The translations under genes were made by a program, and so were the position numbers. From Chlorops oryzae (taxonomy: Eukaryota; Arthropoda; Insecta; Diptera; Chloropidae), in the NCBI GenBank assembly GCA_020466095.1, contig CM035806.1, forward strand, positions 18,410,224-18,474,223: a stretch of 64,000 nucleotides of DNA. The letters run 5' to 3'. The notes under the pieces are model-generated. The model was not told where the DNA came from and did no database searches. It saw nothing but the letters and a program-made list of their open reading frames with translations. Below, piece after piece: positions 1-11,366 of this stretch; the first letter of the stretch is position 1; each line of letters opens with the position of its first letter.

Positions 1-65
1 GATATTTTTATCACTTGTCACAGATAAGTATGCCAGGCGAGTTATGAATTAACAAACTTAAGAAT

Positions 66-585
66 CCTGCAGTAATATAGACTGATCCAAGTGTCAGTCC
101 CTCATGTTACCAGTACTAGTCCCCTCATAATTCAATTTCTAATGCATTCAACTGACTTTTTTTTACGTGGGCCTATCATTGGAGAAGCACCGATCCGAAA
201 AATGGTTCTTTTTGAGTCAATTGTCGTAATTTTGTAGATCTGGTCTTAGGCTAGTCAAATAAGGAAAATAAAAAACCAATTTCTTAGTTGATTTTCCAAG
301 TTGATGAAAGTATCATTTACAGGCTACCCTTAAACCAACCCGTTGATTACCGATCGCCGGCTAGACGAATTCGATAGAGCAAACTGCCGTAATATAACCG
401 GTGGGATTCGGATAACCAGTCAAAGGCAAGTCGTTCTTATTCGTGGAACAGTTAAAATTGGCAATTGAATAATAGCTCAATGCTAGGACAAAGACAGTGT
501 AAAGCATTGGTTGGCAAATTAAAAGGGAGTAGTTTTTGTAGGTATATTTGTGACTGGTCTGCGAGTAGTTGTAATCACTGCAGGG
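66..585. mobile_element. Short inverted-repeat element, CCTGCAGTAAT family, copy 1
   Basis: It begins CCTGCAGTAATATAGACTG and ends with the inverted CACTGCAGGG. Its body is alignable by eye with the element at 12873-13283: both share the ACTAGTCCCCTCATAA stretch, the run of ACTGAC motifs and the CCGGTGGG stretch. This copy is about 110 bp longer, with extra sequence near 440-560. No coding capacity is seen. I found no convincing target duplication, so the superfamily is open. Confidence 0.7.
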
Positions 586-596
586 ACGCTAAAAAC

Positions 597-1059
597 TAGT
601 GATGCCACGAATAGTGGATTTGGCCGAATACCGAATACCGAATATTCGGTCAACCTCTCGGCCGAATAACGAATATTCGGCAACCGAATATTCGGCACGT
701 AGTAAAGACAGCTTGGGCCTACTCCCGACTAGCTGGAGTGAAGGCAAAAGCTGCCGCTGAAAAAATTGCCCACTGTTTATAATGTTTTCGAAGAAAATTT
801 AGAAGAAGCTAGCGTACATTTAATATTTCTAAAGAATAAAATGCAAATCTGCTGTATTTTTAGTTCTCGTTAATTAAATTTTTTTACGTTATTGTGAGAA
901 AAATTTAATTTCTAGTTACTGCTGAGTTTTTTAATAAGTTATTTCTACTATTCGGTATTCGGCCGAATGTTTTAACTATTCGGCCGAATATCGAATACTG
1001 AAAAATGACGCCGAATAGGCCGAATACCGAATAGTGGCCGAATATTCGTGGCATCACTA
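597..1059. mobile_element. hAT-like MITE with arrays of CCGAATA motifs
   Basis: The ends are TAGTGATGCCACGAATA and its inverse. An exact 8-bp target duplication CTAAAAAC flanks it at 589-596 and 1060-1067, as expected of hAT elements. Both subterminal regions are packed with CCGAATA/TATTCGG words that pair between the two halves. There is no ORF. The exact duplication indicates a fairly recent insertion. Confidence 0.85.
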
Positions 1060-1092
1060 CTAAAAACTTTTACATTTCTGATTGTGAGACAT

Positions 1093-1899
1093 TAGCGGTC
1101 TTCCCTTAAACGTGTATTTGCCTCGAAAATTTCGAAAACTCTTAAATCACGAAGGCTTAAGCCCAAGATACAATATTGCGAGAGCCCGATGCGAGAGCGC
1201 AAGACGAGAAGCACACAAATTTCAATACATTCAATCATATGGTTCAAACTCCAATGCATCGCACTGCGAGACCTCGTAGCGCGAAAAGTTTGAAAATTTT
1301 AATAGTTCGCGTTACGAGGATATTTGACGGGTTAATGATGTAGCTATTTTTTGAGTACTCGCCATTGGGTACTCGTTTAAACTAATAAAACAAAAACTGT
1401 TCACTGTTCCGTGAAAAAGAGCTTTTAGAATATTTCGCGAGCTTCGGTTCATTTTGAAATTTTTTAATTAAAATTTTAGCTCAAGCGATAACGTACAAAT
1501 TATATGAGTACTCGGTACTCGTTATATTGGTATTTGGTTCAAATATTGCATTACTAGAAGCGAAATTATGCTATCATCTGGCTGACGCAAAACTCTCATT
1601 GGAGATTGAAATGCGTAAAGCAAAACTTTTTCGTGACGTCGCGCGCTCTCGCAATATTGGATTTTGGGCTTTAGAAGCTAATGAACGAAGTTTTGTATGA
1701 AAATTTTTACATTTTTCCGCTTTTTCGATCTTTCCACGTTTAAGGGGCTATCTCCAGCTCTGTCAGAAATGACAAATTTCATAGAAAAAATTCCTCAGAA
1801 ATGAATCAGAAATTTTTTGAAGTGTTTTTTTATATCAAGTTTTTCATTTCTGTTTCATTTCTGACAGAACTGGAGATAAACCCTTAGGGAAGACCCCTA
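1093..1899. mobile_element. Inverted-repeat element with TAGGGGTCTTCCC ends
   Basis: The left end TAGCGGTCTTCCCTTA is inverted at the right end as TTAGGGAAGACCCCTA. The GTGTATTTGCCTCGAAAA stretch after the left end matches the edge of the 17-bp arrays at 5.9 and 8.9 kb, so the three are related. Inside lie a GAGTACTCG palindrome array (1333-1556) and a hairpin (about 1748-1880, TATCTCCAG arms). It is non-coding. Confidence 0.6.
1333..1556. mobile_element. Possible nested foldback with GAGTACTCG motifs
   Basis: It starts TAATGATGTAG, ends CATTACTA, and repeats ACTCG/GAGTACTCG in both halves. Layout and ends resemble the hAT-like MITEs at 597 and 47102, but the 8-bp flanks do not match, so the assignment is tentative. 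Confidence 0.4.
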
Positions 1900-3638
1900 T
1901 TATTAATACACTTTAAGTGAAAAAAAAAAAATAATAATAATAAAAATATAATTTCAACACAATTTTCGAATGTTCATTGACTCTAGTCCTTGATCTACCA
2001 ACGTATGTCAGAAACTTGGGTTATTCAACGTGACTTGGCAATGCATTGCGTAATAATGAAAACTGGACCTTAATATACAGTAATAATAGGCCCAATGCTT
2101 TTATAAATTTATAAAATTAATGTAATCTAAATGAAGAAGAAGAAAATGCGAAACATTAATAAATTAAAGATTTAAAAAAACTTCACTTTCGAAAAGCGAT
2201 TTTAAATAATGACAACAAAAAGTGTTACATTCATTTCCCTCAACGATATTTTCGGCTTTATTGACTTTCAGCTTCATTTGAGACTCAAGAAAAGTGAAAA
2301 TATTTTTCAAAAACTTTTCATTGACGCCGAGAGCCCATCGAAAGGCCAGTTGATGTGTATTCATTTGACAGTTAGACAAGTTATTAGGGAAGAAATAGTC
2401 TAGAGAATTTTTTTTTTTGTAACAGATTTCCTGTCGTTAACAAATCTAAGTGAGCTACCTTTACATTTCAAAGTCGATTTAAATTTTTTTTTTTTTTTTG
2501 CTTGTTTATTTTTTGTAACGCTGAAAATCCCCCAAGATCGAGCGCACCTTGATGCGACGTGACGTTGAATGGCATGCCACTAGAGTCAATGGCATCTCGA
2601 AATGAACAGAAGAAAAAAAAAGGCCCCAAAAGTAAACTCAACTTAAGTCTTAAGCATAGCAATGAGAGGCTCAATGCCGAATGGATTTATTGAAAAAGAG
2701 AAGAAAAAAAATCACATTCGATGTTTTTTTTTCTTCTCATTTCAGATTTGAACGTCGAAAAAAATCGAATATTCAAATCGAATGCTGCTAATGAGCCATG
2801 CTCTCGTAATGCTATTTTCACATGGATTTGAATCATTTATTTTTTTCAAAAAATTTTTTAAAATGTATCTGCTTTCTTTTTCATTATCGGATAGCAAGCT
2901 CTATTTAAATGAACTCATTATTAATCGAATGGAGGGAAATTCCTTTTAAAAATTGTCGCCGTCATTCATTTTAAAGAAAAGCATTTCGTATGCTCTTCTT
3001 TGAATTATTCATACTATGTATTTTATGTTTTCTGTTATATATATATATTTTTTTTTTTTTACTTTTCGTCCCACTTTAGTTCAATCGAGAGTAAAAGTGA
3101 CTTAATTGGTTCTTTTGTCAAGTCTGGTTTTTCTATTGTTCGATTTGTATTACCGTATTGTGGCCCAATTCTCTCTGGTTTATTGTATTTTCTATCTTCA
3201 TCAATTTAAAACGCATATAAATTTTTCATTCGCTCTTTATGATTCTAATTCTTTTCTTTTTAGATTTTCGCATTCATTGAGATCTCGCATTTGAATGATA
3301 ATAGAATTCAATGATTCATTTGATAACTGAATTAGGAGAGAATTTTCTAAGACGAGAAATCGAAATTTTTTACTTTTTAGTGAATTTAGAGAAAAGAACT
3401 TCAATTAGAAACGAAAAAATTATGTGGAGATTGCTTTTTTCGAAAAGTTGAATGCCTTTTCACTTTTTAGTGCCTTCCATTGATTTGTTGTTTTTTTGTT
3501 ATTTTTTCCAATGAAAGAAGTCAGACGAAAGTCTGGCAGTTCTTTTCTGCCAATTTATTTTTGGGATGGCAACGCCAGTTTGTCATTGTTACTTCCGATG
3601 TAGCCCCCCACTCTTCAAATGTGCTGCTTATATTAACA
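1900..3638. other. AT-rich intergenic, no gene seen
   Basis: It holds homopolymer A and T runs and short non-homologous ORFs only. I see no conserved protein, RNA gene or inverted-repeat element. Confidence 0.5.
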
Positions 3639-4052
3639 CAGTCGAAACTCTCTATAACGAACTCCTCTATAACGAATTTCTCTCTATAGCGAAGTTCTCT
3701 GAAGGCTTTTTGCTACATTCTTCCCAGCGGCCAAGAGTGCCTACCGCATACAAAGTATACGAGATACGAACTGCCTACCAATAGCTTACAGAGTATACGA
3801 GATTATAGGCATCGCACCAGATGAACACCACACAACCTCTATTACTTTGTGTGGTGGTGGTAGGCGTTCACTCTACAAAACGGCTACGCTCGAACAAAAG
3901 TATATTAGAATGGTATATGAGTTCGTATGCATTACCACTTACGAAGTGTGTTACGGCGATTTTCGCCGCTGGGTTAGTGCCTTTTTCTCCTTGTAACGAA
4001 TTCTCTAATATTTTTTGCGGTCGCTTGAAAATCGTTATAGAGAGTTTAACTG
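3639..4052. mobile_element. pogo/Tigger-like MITE (CTCTATAACGA family)
   Basis: The left end CAGTCGAAACTCTCTATAAC is inverted at the right end (GTTATAGAGAGTTTAACTG). The TCTATAACGAA word is repeated inside the left end. CAGT..ACTG termini with subterminal repeats are typical of pogo/Tigger-derived elements. The flanks read CA rather than the expected TA. A 70-bp relative lies at 24234. Confidence 0.6.
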
Positions 4053-4420
4053 CATTTCAAAAATGAGTTTAATCAGGGTCAAAAATATAGGAAAGGAAAG
4101 AGCCGAGCGTGTAGGGCATAAGTAGGGCCTAAGGGCACAAACTGGGGCTGCCCTATAGAACTTTCAGTTCGTGGCGCTCTCATAGAATGTTAAGACTATA
4201 ATGTTTAACATTTTTTGTATATGCAAATCAAACCGAGAAATCTCTAAATATTTCTGGAACTTATAGGTCGGGCAATGCCAGCGCGTTTGCGAGAAATCGT
4301 TTTCTTCTTAAAGTCATTATAGATTTTTTGAATTCTAGGAACTTCCACCCATAAGGGGTCTCATAAGAGTAAGCTAACAATAAACTACTCTGAATAGTTT
4401 TGTGCAATATTCAGGTATGT

Positions 4421-4655
4421 AGGTTAGGATAGGATAGGTTAGGTTAGGTTAGGGTAGGTTAGGTTAGGGTAGGTTAGTGTGGCTGAATCCATTAAAGGTG
4501 ACACAGCTTAGCCCTCACATGGGCTCGTTGTGATACAACGAATAATGGGAAAACAAAAAAAAAACAACACAAACATCCACGACCTCTGCTCAGAGTTGAA
4601 CCCAGAGACTTTCGCTTCGTAAGTTGGCATCTCAACCAACTACTGCACAGAGGCC
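4421..4655 (-). mobile_element. tRNA-derived SINE with a TTAGG-like tail
   Basis: On the minus strand, 4653 to 4583 reads as a tRNA-like head. It has CCTCTG/CAGAGG closing ends, a box A-like TAGTTGGTTGAGATGCC and a box B-like GGGTTCAACTC. A body of about 100 bp follows. The 3' end is a degenerate pentamer array, AGGTT/TTAGG on the + strand at 4421-4477. A tRNA-like head plus simple-repeat tail is SINE architecture. The family is not recognised. Confidence 0.65.
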
Positions 4656-5285
4656 AGGCCGTCTGTGAAATACATAAATGGAGGAAATATATATATATAT
4701 ATATATTTTTTTTTTCTTTTTGTCATTAAGGAGGAATTTTCTTCCCAAAGACAGAGCTTAATCAGGTCAGAATTGGAAATGAAATAAAAAATATAAAAAA
4801 GCCATATCTTTGGGACGTATTGAAATAATTGGTCTGGTGAACTAATTTTTTATGGTTTTCCCATCGATTAAGTTTAATCGCTCACAATTGTGCGAGATAC
4901 TTAATAAAAATAAATGCATGTCGTAGAAAAATCAACGTTTTGCCAAATCCGCATAAAGTTGTGTTAATTTTGAAACTTGTCACCCAATGAGGACAGGTCG
5001 CAGCTCGAAAGAGACTAAGACATCCGTTTCGAATGCATTTCATTAAATAATTTAAATATTAATTGATTGAGTCTTGTTTGGTTAGGAAAAGTTTGAATAT
5101 TTTCAAATTTACAATAGGAGAAAAGAAAAAAAATTGCATCAATTTGAGGCAATTCAAATCGAGTAGACTCTTTTTTTAGGGAATTTTTAAGTCCATTGTT
5201 ATGGGAGGGAAAAATGGGAAAATATTTTTTTTCGATTTTTTTTTTTTCAAACTCCCTTTCATTTATGAAAATCAAAAAAAAAGAA

Positions 5286-5470
5286 TGGGCAATTCCATGC
5301 GAAAGAGTCCTACAGATCATAGCCATTCTGACTTCGTTTCATTGCCTAACTGTTGTTAAATGTTTTCAGAATTCTAAGTCCTTGAGAATCGCATCCTTCA
5401 AATTGAAATATTATGACCTGACACCTAAGGCAAGAGGGAGTGTGATGTGTGTGACGCAAAAAGAGTTTTA
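5286..5470 (+). mobile_element. GGGCAATTCC-family MITE, truncated copy
   Basis: It begins GGGCAATTCCATGCG and shares the GCCATTCTGA, TTTCATTGCCTAACTG and TCCTTGAGAATCGCATCC stretches with the copies at 37159 and 39990. The terminal TCACACCC word is degenerate here and the right inverted end is missing. Confidence 0.6.
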
Positions 5471-5499
5471 GAGTTTAGGTAATATTTGAAAAAAAAAAT

Positions 5500-6230
5500 G
5501 CAGAGCATTCAAGAACCTAAGTAGATCACGATAAGCTTTTAAAACCGTCATCAGGAGAATTTCAACCAGGATTATTAATTTTATATGAACATTTTTTAAA
5601 AATTCGAACGCAGCAAAAGCATTCGATTGAGTTAACCTGGCATAAAGACCAAGTTGAATGATTTTCGGAGTTGAATGATTTTCGGAGTTGAATGATTTTC
5701 GGAGTTGAATGATTTTTGGAGTTGAATGATTTTCGGGGTTGAATGATTTTCGGAGTTGGATGATTTTCGGAGTTGAATGATTTTCGGATTTGAATGATTT
5801 TCGGAGTTGAATGATTTTCGGAGTTGAATAATTTTCGGAGTTGAATGATTTTTGGAGTTGTTGATTTCCAAGATTTCGAAGTTTTCGAGCTAAATACACA
5901 TCTAAGGGAAGACCCCTATTGAATGGTATTTTGTATGAAAAATTTCACACTTTTCCGCTTTTTCAATCTCTTTACATTTTGGCTCCCAGTCTTCAACCTA
6001 CTTAGTTTAACCCTTTTATTGATTTAAACTTTCAAATGATAGTCTTCAGGAGAGTTTAAACCAGTTTTATTAATTTTATATAAACAGTTTTTAAAAATTC
6101 GAACGCAGCAAAAGTATTTGATTGAGTTAAGCTGGCCTAAAGACCAAAAGAATATATTCGAGATTTTCAACATTCGAAGTTCTTAAACCGAAATTTGAAG
6201 ACTACAAACCTTAAGGGAATACCCCGAAAA
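5500..6230. repeat. Composite repeat with 17-bp tandem array, copy 1
   Basis: This segment recurs in inverted orientation at 8625-9110. Sequence on the left of the array (5540-5650) is duplicated at 6045-6150, around AATTCGAACGCAGCAAAAG. Between them lie the array (5653-5865) and an AGGGAAGACCCCTA boundary at 5918 like the ends of the 1093-1899 element. It appears to be a transposable-element unit with an amplified internal repeat. Confidence 0.6.
5653..5865. repeat. 17-bp tandem array (GTTGAATGATTTTCGGA)n
   Basis: About twelve copies of the 17-mer GTTGAATGATTTTCGGA with single-base variants. Seventeen is not a multiple of three, so the array cycles through all frames every 51 nt and stays open. 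This yields minus-strand ORFs of 143 and 79 codons that are products of the repeat. Confidence 0.9.
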
Positions 6231-6959
6231 ACATATTTGGAGAGAAGTGAGTTTTTTCGGGGGAAATATTTATTTAAAAAAAATAAACTAATAATAGAAT
6301 TGATAATTAGTAAAAAAAAAAAAAAAATAGCCTTAAGTCCTCTCTTTAGTGACATTGTATTAGCACTTCATTCCGGCCGGACTACATTCATTCAATTTTG
6401 ACTACGTCCACACTGTATTCTCGTCTTCCACGTTTGTTTTTTTCTCGAATTTTGCCTTTTGATATTTCTGCCAACTTTCCTTTGCACGCATCGCGGTGAA
6501 ATTGGCGAAGAGCGAGTTGGAAAACAAGTCGATCACTGTTTTTTTTTTTTTTTTTGCCTTTGTCTTTTTGTTGGGATGCCTCCAAAACGAAGCACAGAAA
6601 CCTGTACGCGAAAAGCAGAAATACCGAAAAATAACAACCTGTGAACCATTTCAGTCAAGGCCATGAGAAAACGAAAGGGCTTTTTTTAAATGAAGTTACT
6701 TGATTCAAAGCCACTCACTGTTATTTATCGACGGCTCGATTGGATTTGGGCCAAATCCAATTCAATTATAATCATTTGAAAGGTCTCGAGCTCGATAGTG
6801 GAAATCAACATCAAATTAAAGTGGCATTGAATCGGGTCAGAAACTTTTATAATTTTCCAAGTTGCTTTTAATTGCCAAATCAATTCGCTTAAAAGAGTCC
6901 GTCAAAAATAAAGAGGTCAATTTAATCGAAGACTTTCAGAACTGAACTGGTCGGGAAAA
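5919..6959. other. Intergenic, no gene seen beyond repeat remnants
   Basis: The first 300 bp belong to the composite repeat. The rest has A/T homopolymers and no recognisable gene. Confidence 0.4.
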
Positions 6960-7483
6960 TTTTGGCTAAATCAAATCTCCTGGCGGAGCTGATCATTCTA
7001 ACCAGGATCTGACCCAGCAGGCAAATATATCCAGCAGGGCAAAAACATTCGTGATTTCACTGGGTCATACAGGTGACATTGTCATGCATGCCAAATTGTG
7101 GGGACATGTCATCGTATAGGGATGCTGTTAATGTTCTTGAATCTCATTGGCTACTGAAATTTAAATAAGGTTTTTAAAAATTTCCGAAATATTCAAAGAG
7201 AAGACAAAGAGGAGAGTTTTCAGACCGGTTTCTATAAAGTGACATGTAGAGAGAAAAGAGCATGTGCTTTTTTCGCCACAATGGACAAGGACAATGTCCT
7301 GCCGGGCGTCACTCGTCACTAAGTGACTTTTTCTAATCCCGCGAAGACAAAGTCACCCAGGAAGTCCCTTCCAGTTCGTGTACAAGTGTCATACAAAGTG
7401 TCCTACGATTTCCTGCTGGGGAGTGTTACACACAACCACACGAACGCAATATACCCTGGACATAGAGTGTGTTGGGTATAAAA
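6960..7483 (+). mobile_element. mini-me/DINE-1-like fragment split by a MITE
   Basis: The left part (6965-7012, TCAAATCTCCTGGCGGAGCT and GATCATTCT) and the right part (7421-7483, GTTACACACAACC, ACGCAATATACCC, GTGTTGGGTATA) match consecutive stretches of the mini-me copy at 48380-48518. The MITE at 7013-7420 sits between them. The 5' part of the element is missing. Confidence 0.65.
7013..7420. mobile_element. CCCAGCAG-family MITE inserted in mini-me
   Basis: The ends CCCAGCAGGCAAAT and ATTTCCTGCTGGG are inverted. The interior repeats GTGAC/GTCAC words such as GTCACTAAGTGAC. It shares the terminal CCCAGCAG with the element at 49105-49581 but has a different internal motif. It is non-coding. 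Confidence 0.65.
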
Positions 7484-8252
7484 ACTCCCTCACGCATGCG
7501 CAACTGTGATTTACAGCGGGATTAATTCGATTTGATTTATTAGTATTGAATTTTTTTTTTGGATATTCTGTCATTTTGAAAGATATTAGAAGGTCTGCGG
7601 GCGACAACCAACGATCAAAGAAGTGAGCCTCTTTTTTTTATGACTTGGCAACGAAAACGCAATGAACCGGCAAGGTCTGTCCACGCAAATGGGCATTTCG
7701 GTATAAAAGCTATTAACAATTGGGTTTTCCCAAACATTCCGAAGAGCCCAATAGCGAAGCCCAAGTCATAAAAGAAAAACAAAAAGAAAACCAAAAAAAA
7801 AAAGAAAACATAAAATGAAAAGAACAAAAAGGAAATTTTATCATTCCATTGAATTTTCCTTTCATGTTCTTTCGTGCCTCGAATTGAGCGATTAAAATCA
7901 CATTAGAAGGCGACAGGTATTTTCACGAATTACAGCCATATGCCGGCTAAGAAAATAACAAGAAATCCGAAGAATTCAAATGTCAGGTGTTTTTCTTACT
8001 TCAAACTCGGCGAAACAGGTAGACGAGCTGAGCCAAGCCGAGGGTTTTTAAAGGTTCTTAAACGCGTAAAAGAACGACGGGATATTTTATTCAGTAGGTA
8101 AAAATTATTTACTTTCTGTCTGGATGACTTACTTTAATCGGGAGTTCGTTCATCTCGCAGTACAAGCGGAGACGGTGCCAATAAACGAATTTAGAAGAAG
8201 CGACAACTCGCCGGAGAAGCGATCGCATCGAAGAAATTCGAATACTTTCTTA
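7484..8252. other. Intergenic, no gene seen
   Basis: A/T homopolymers and short unsupported ORFs only. Confidence 0.4.
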
Positions 8253-8410
8253 CAGGGGCGGATGAAGACAATTAGCCGCCCTAGGCAGTTGCGATCTTGC
8301 CGCCGCAGACAGCAGCCAGTAGTATTTTTTTTCTCTAATCTAAGCGGTCAGAATTTGCCGCCCTATGTATACAGCTGCCTATGTTGCCTACTTCGGTAGA
8401 ACCGCCACTG
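8253..8410. mobile_element. Short hAT-like MITE (CAGGGGCGG ends)
   Basis: The left end CAGGGGCGGAT is inverted at the right as AACCGCCACTG, with TGCCGCC words inside. CAG(G/T)GGCGG ends are common among hAT MITEs. The 8-bp flanks match only in part, suggesting an old insertion. Confidence 0.5.
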
Positions 8411-8624
8411 TCCACTTATTCCATTATAAGTACAATTCGAAATTTTGAGGATCGATTTTCGGCTCGGATCGGCTCGGATTTTTTTTTTTTTTTGTTGGTC
8501 TAGAATTGATTAATATTTTCACGTGCAATAATGAGCATATAGAAGTAGAGTGGATTCCTATATGCACATGGATATGAGTATATATGAGACTACGTCAAAC
8601 AGTTTACTTGAATTAATAATCACC

Positions 8625-9110
8625 CCTATTCTAAATAGATATTTCCCCCGAAAAAAACCAGCTTAACTCAATCAAATGCCTTTGCTACATTCGAACTTTT
8701 CAAAACTTTTCATATAAAATTAATAAAACTGGTTTAAACTCTCCTGAAGACTATCATTTGAAAGTTTAAATCAATAAAAGGGTTAAACTAAGTAGGTTGA
8801 AGACTAGGAGCCCAAATGTAAAGAGATTGAAAAAGCAGAAAAGTGTGAAATTTTTCCCTTAGCTGTGTATTTAGCTCGAAAACTTCGAAATCTTGGAAAT
8901 CAACAACTCCAAAAATCATTCAACTCCGAAAATCATTCAACTCCGAAAATCATTCAACTCCGAAAACCATTCAACTCCGAAAATCATTCAACTCCGAAAA
9001 TCGTTCAACTCCGAAAAGCATTAAATTTCGAAAATCATTCAACTCCGAAAATCATTAAATTTCGAAAATCATTCAACTCCGAAAATCATTAAATTTCGAA
9101 AATCACGACC
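8625..9110. repeat. Composite repeat with 17-bp tandem array, copy 2
   Basis: Inverted copy of 5500-6230. The AGTTTAAACCAG/CTTAACTCAATCAAATGC segment leads into TGTGTATTTAGCTCGAAAAC and then the 17-bp array (8905-9105, ATTCAACTCCGAAAATC). About a third of the units here have changed to an ATTAAATTTCG variant, which shows local spread of variants within the array. Confidence 0.7.
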
Positions 9111-10167
9111 CGACAAAACGAAGCAATCTCAATATGTGTTAGAGCCTGCCAAAAATCCAAACAAAAGCCTCAATATCATTGAAAAAATTCCGATTAATTA
9201 ATTAATACCTACATAATTTCCGAAAATTCCGAAGTTAAATGTACATAATATGTATGTGAGATAGATAAATTATTATTTTTCTCATCTCATGTTTCAAAGA
9301 CCAAAAAAAAGTTTCGATCGTTTATTTTAAGTATTATTCTAATAAAAGACTTCTCAACCTTACCTTGAAAACGTATGAAACCAGCGAAGAATGAAGAAAA
9401 ATCGAAAACTATTCCAATTCTTAGCGCAAAATAATGCACCTTTTGAGTTTGAATTTTCGGTGTTAATTTAAGAAGAAGAAGAAAAAACAACTTCTTTCAA
9501 ATTATTTTGTCGAGAAAGACTCCAGCTTGGACGCAACCATAGCTATGATTTTGAATTTTAAATGCGCCTTTTTATTAAAGTTTTAACTTATTTTCTTTTT
9601 TTTTTTTGTAGCACTTTAGAGAAAGCAAAAGGTTTTTATTATTTTTATTTTTACTTTATTTTATTATATTTTTTTCTTACAGCAATGCCTTTTCTTGATA
9701 CTTCGGTATCAATTTTCTTTTCTTTCACACATACGCATACGCAGTCGCTCAATGGAAGACAAGACTTCTTCTTCGTCAACGTACCGTACCGCAGACCGTA
9801 CCGTACTATGCAACACAACGCTCGAAAGTCGACTGAAGGCGGCTGATCATGCAATGGCCAAGACCAAATCGCATAAGTTAAAAATTTCCAAAACGGGCCC
9901 GGCTGCAGACTGACAACGGCAACGTCTACGACGACGTCGAAACTGATCGAAGCAAAACAAAAAACGCACCGCACCAAAATCTCGACGACGCGAGAGTCAA
10001 GAAAGTGAAAAAAAAAACAAACTAATTTTGTTTTTTCCTTTTTTCTCCCTTTGTGTCCTGCTGTAGCCACGAATTGACTAATATTTTGTTTTCAATTGAA
10101 AAGTCAAAACTCCCTGGTTACTGTCCGTCCAGCCAGTTTCAATGAGGCGGCGCGAAAATCAAGAACT
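9111..10167. other. Intergenic, no gene seen
   Basis: Two overlapping ORFs of about 140 codons on opposite strands (9560-10070) have no domain and read through homopolymers, so they are not called as genes. Around 9780-9830 is a short GTACCG-rich stretch. Confidence 0.4.
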
Positions 10168-10620
10168 TTTAATTTTATTTTAATCTAATTTTAATTTAAT
10201 TTTTATTTTAAATTAATTTAAATTCAATTTTAAATTAATTTTAATTCAATTTTAAATTAATTTTAATTCAATTTTAAATTAATTTGAATTTTAATTCAAT
10301 TTTAATTTAATTTTAATTTAATTTTAATTTAATTTTAATTTAATTTTAATTTAATTTTAATTTAATTTTAATTTAATTTTAATTTAATTTTAATTTAATT
10401 TTAATTTAATTTTAATTTATTTTTAATTTAATTTAATATTTAATTTAATTTTAATTTTAATTTAATTTTTATTTATTTTTAATTTATTTTTAATTTAATT
10501 TTAATTTTAATTTTATTTTAATTTAATTTTAATTTAATTTAAATTTTTTTTAAATTTATTTTTAATTTATTTTTAATTTAATTTCAATTTAATTTTAATA
10601 TAATTTCAATTTAATTCAAA
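10168..10620. repeat. AT-rich 11-mer satellite (TTTAATTTTAA)n
   Basis: About 450 bp built from TTTAATTTAATT/AATTTTAATTT units with an 11-bp core period, degenerating at both ends. There are no G or C bases over long stretches. Confidence 0.9.
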
Positions 10621-11324
10621 TGTAGTTTTTTTTTTTTTTTAACTTCAACTTAGTTTCTTCGCCTCCCCTCACAACGAATCGCAATTAGAATCAAAGCGAT
10701 TTTCGGCTTAAATGTTTAAAAAAAATTTATTTCGGATATCATTGTGATTAAATTGCCGCTTGCGATTTAACGAGCGCGTCGTTTCGCACTCCGGTTTCTT
10801 GCGTTTCTATACCATTGCGTGTCCTACATTGACGCAGTCGCGCTGCTTATCAGCCCCGACCCCGAATGTGTCCCCGATGTGGATCGGATCGATCGATTTG
10901 AACGATTTTCCACAAAATCGGTCGGTGGCAAAAGAAAGTCAGTTTGGCTTAAAAGCCGGATTCAAGATGAATTTCGCTTAACTGTGTTCACTTGTTTGTT
11001 TCGTTCAGAAGCCTCTTTTCTTTCGGCCTGTCTTTCTTGCTTTCTTTCGGCCTGTCTTTCTTTCTTTCTTGCTTTCCTTGTATTTTCTCGCTTGCGATTA
11101 TTTTGTGCGCGATTCGAAACGTTCCACGGACAATTTAGCTATGATTGACGCAGTTGCGATGAACTCACATTTCATTACAATTTTTTTTTTTTTTTTGTCG
11201 GTGAGGCATAAAATGCAAGTATGTTGAGATACTACGGATAGATTAAATCGTAAGCGATTATGTACATACATGCCAGGCTTAGATTATAGTTGTTGTATAG
11301 TCTGTAAAGTGTGTCTCTCCCTCC

Positions 11325-11366
<42 letters not shown>

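Noticed and set aside
4421..4477. Interstitial telomere repeat (TTAGG)n
   Set aside because: Diptera have lost TTAGG telomeres, and the array is positioned as the tail of a SINE.
5468..5899. 143-codon minus-strand ORF with a 17-residue repeat
   Set aside because: It is the product of the 17-bp array; the array is open in all frames.
9651..10070. 139-codon minus-strand ORF
   Set aside because: It reads through CA and A/T repeats, and another ORF overlaps it on the opposite strand. No domain.
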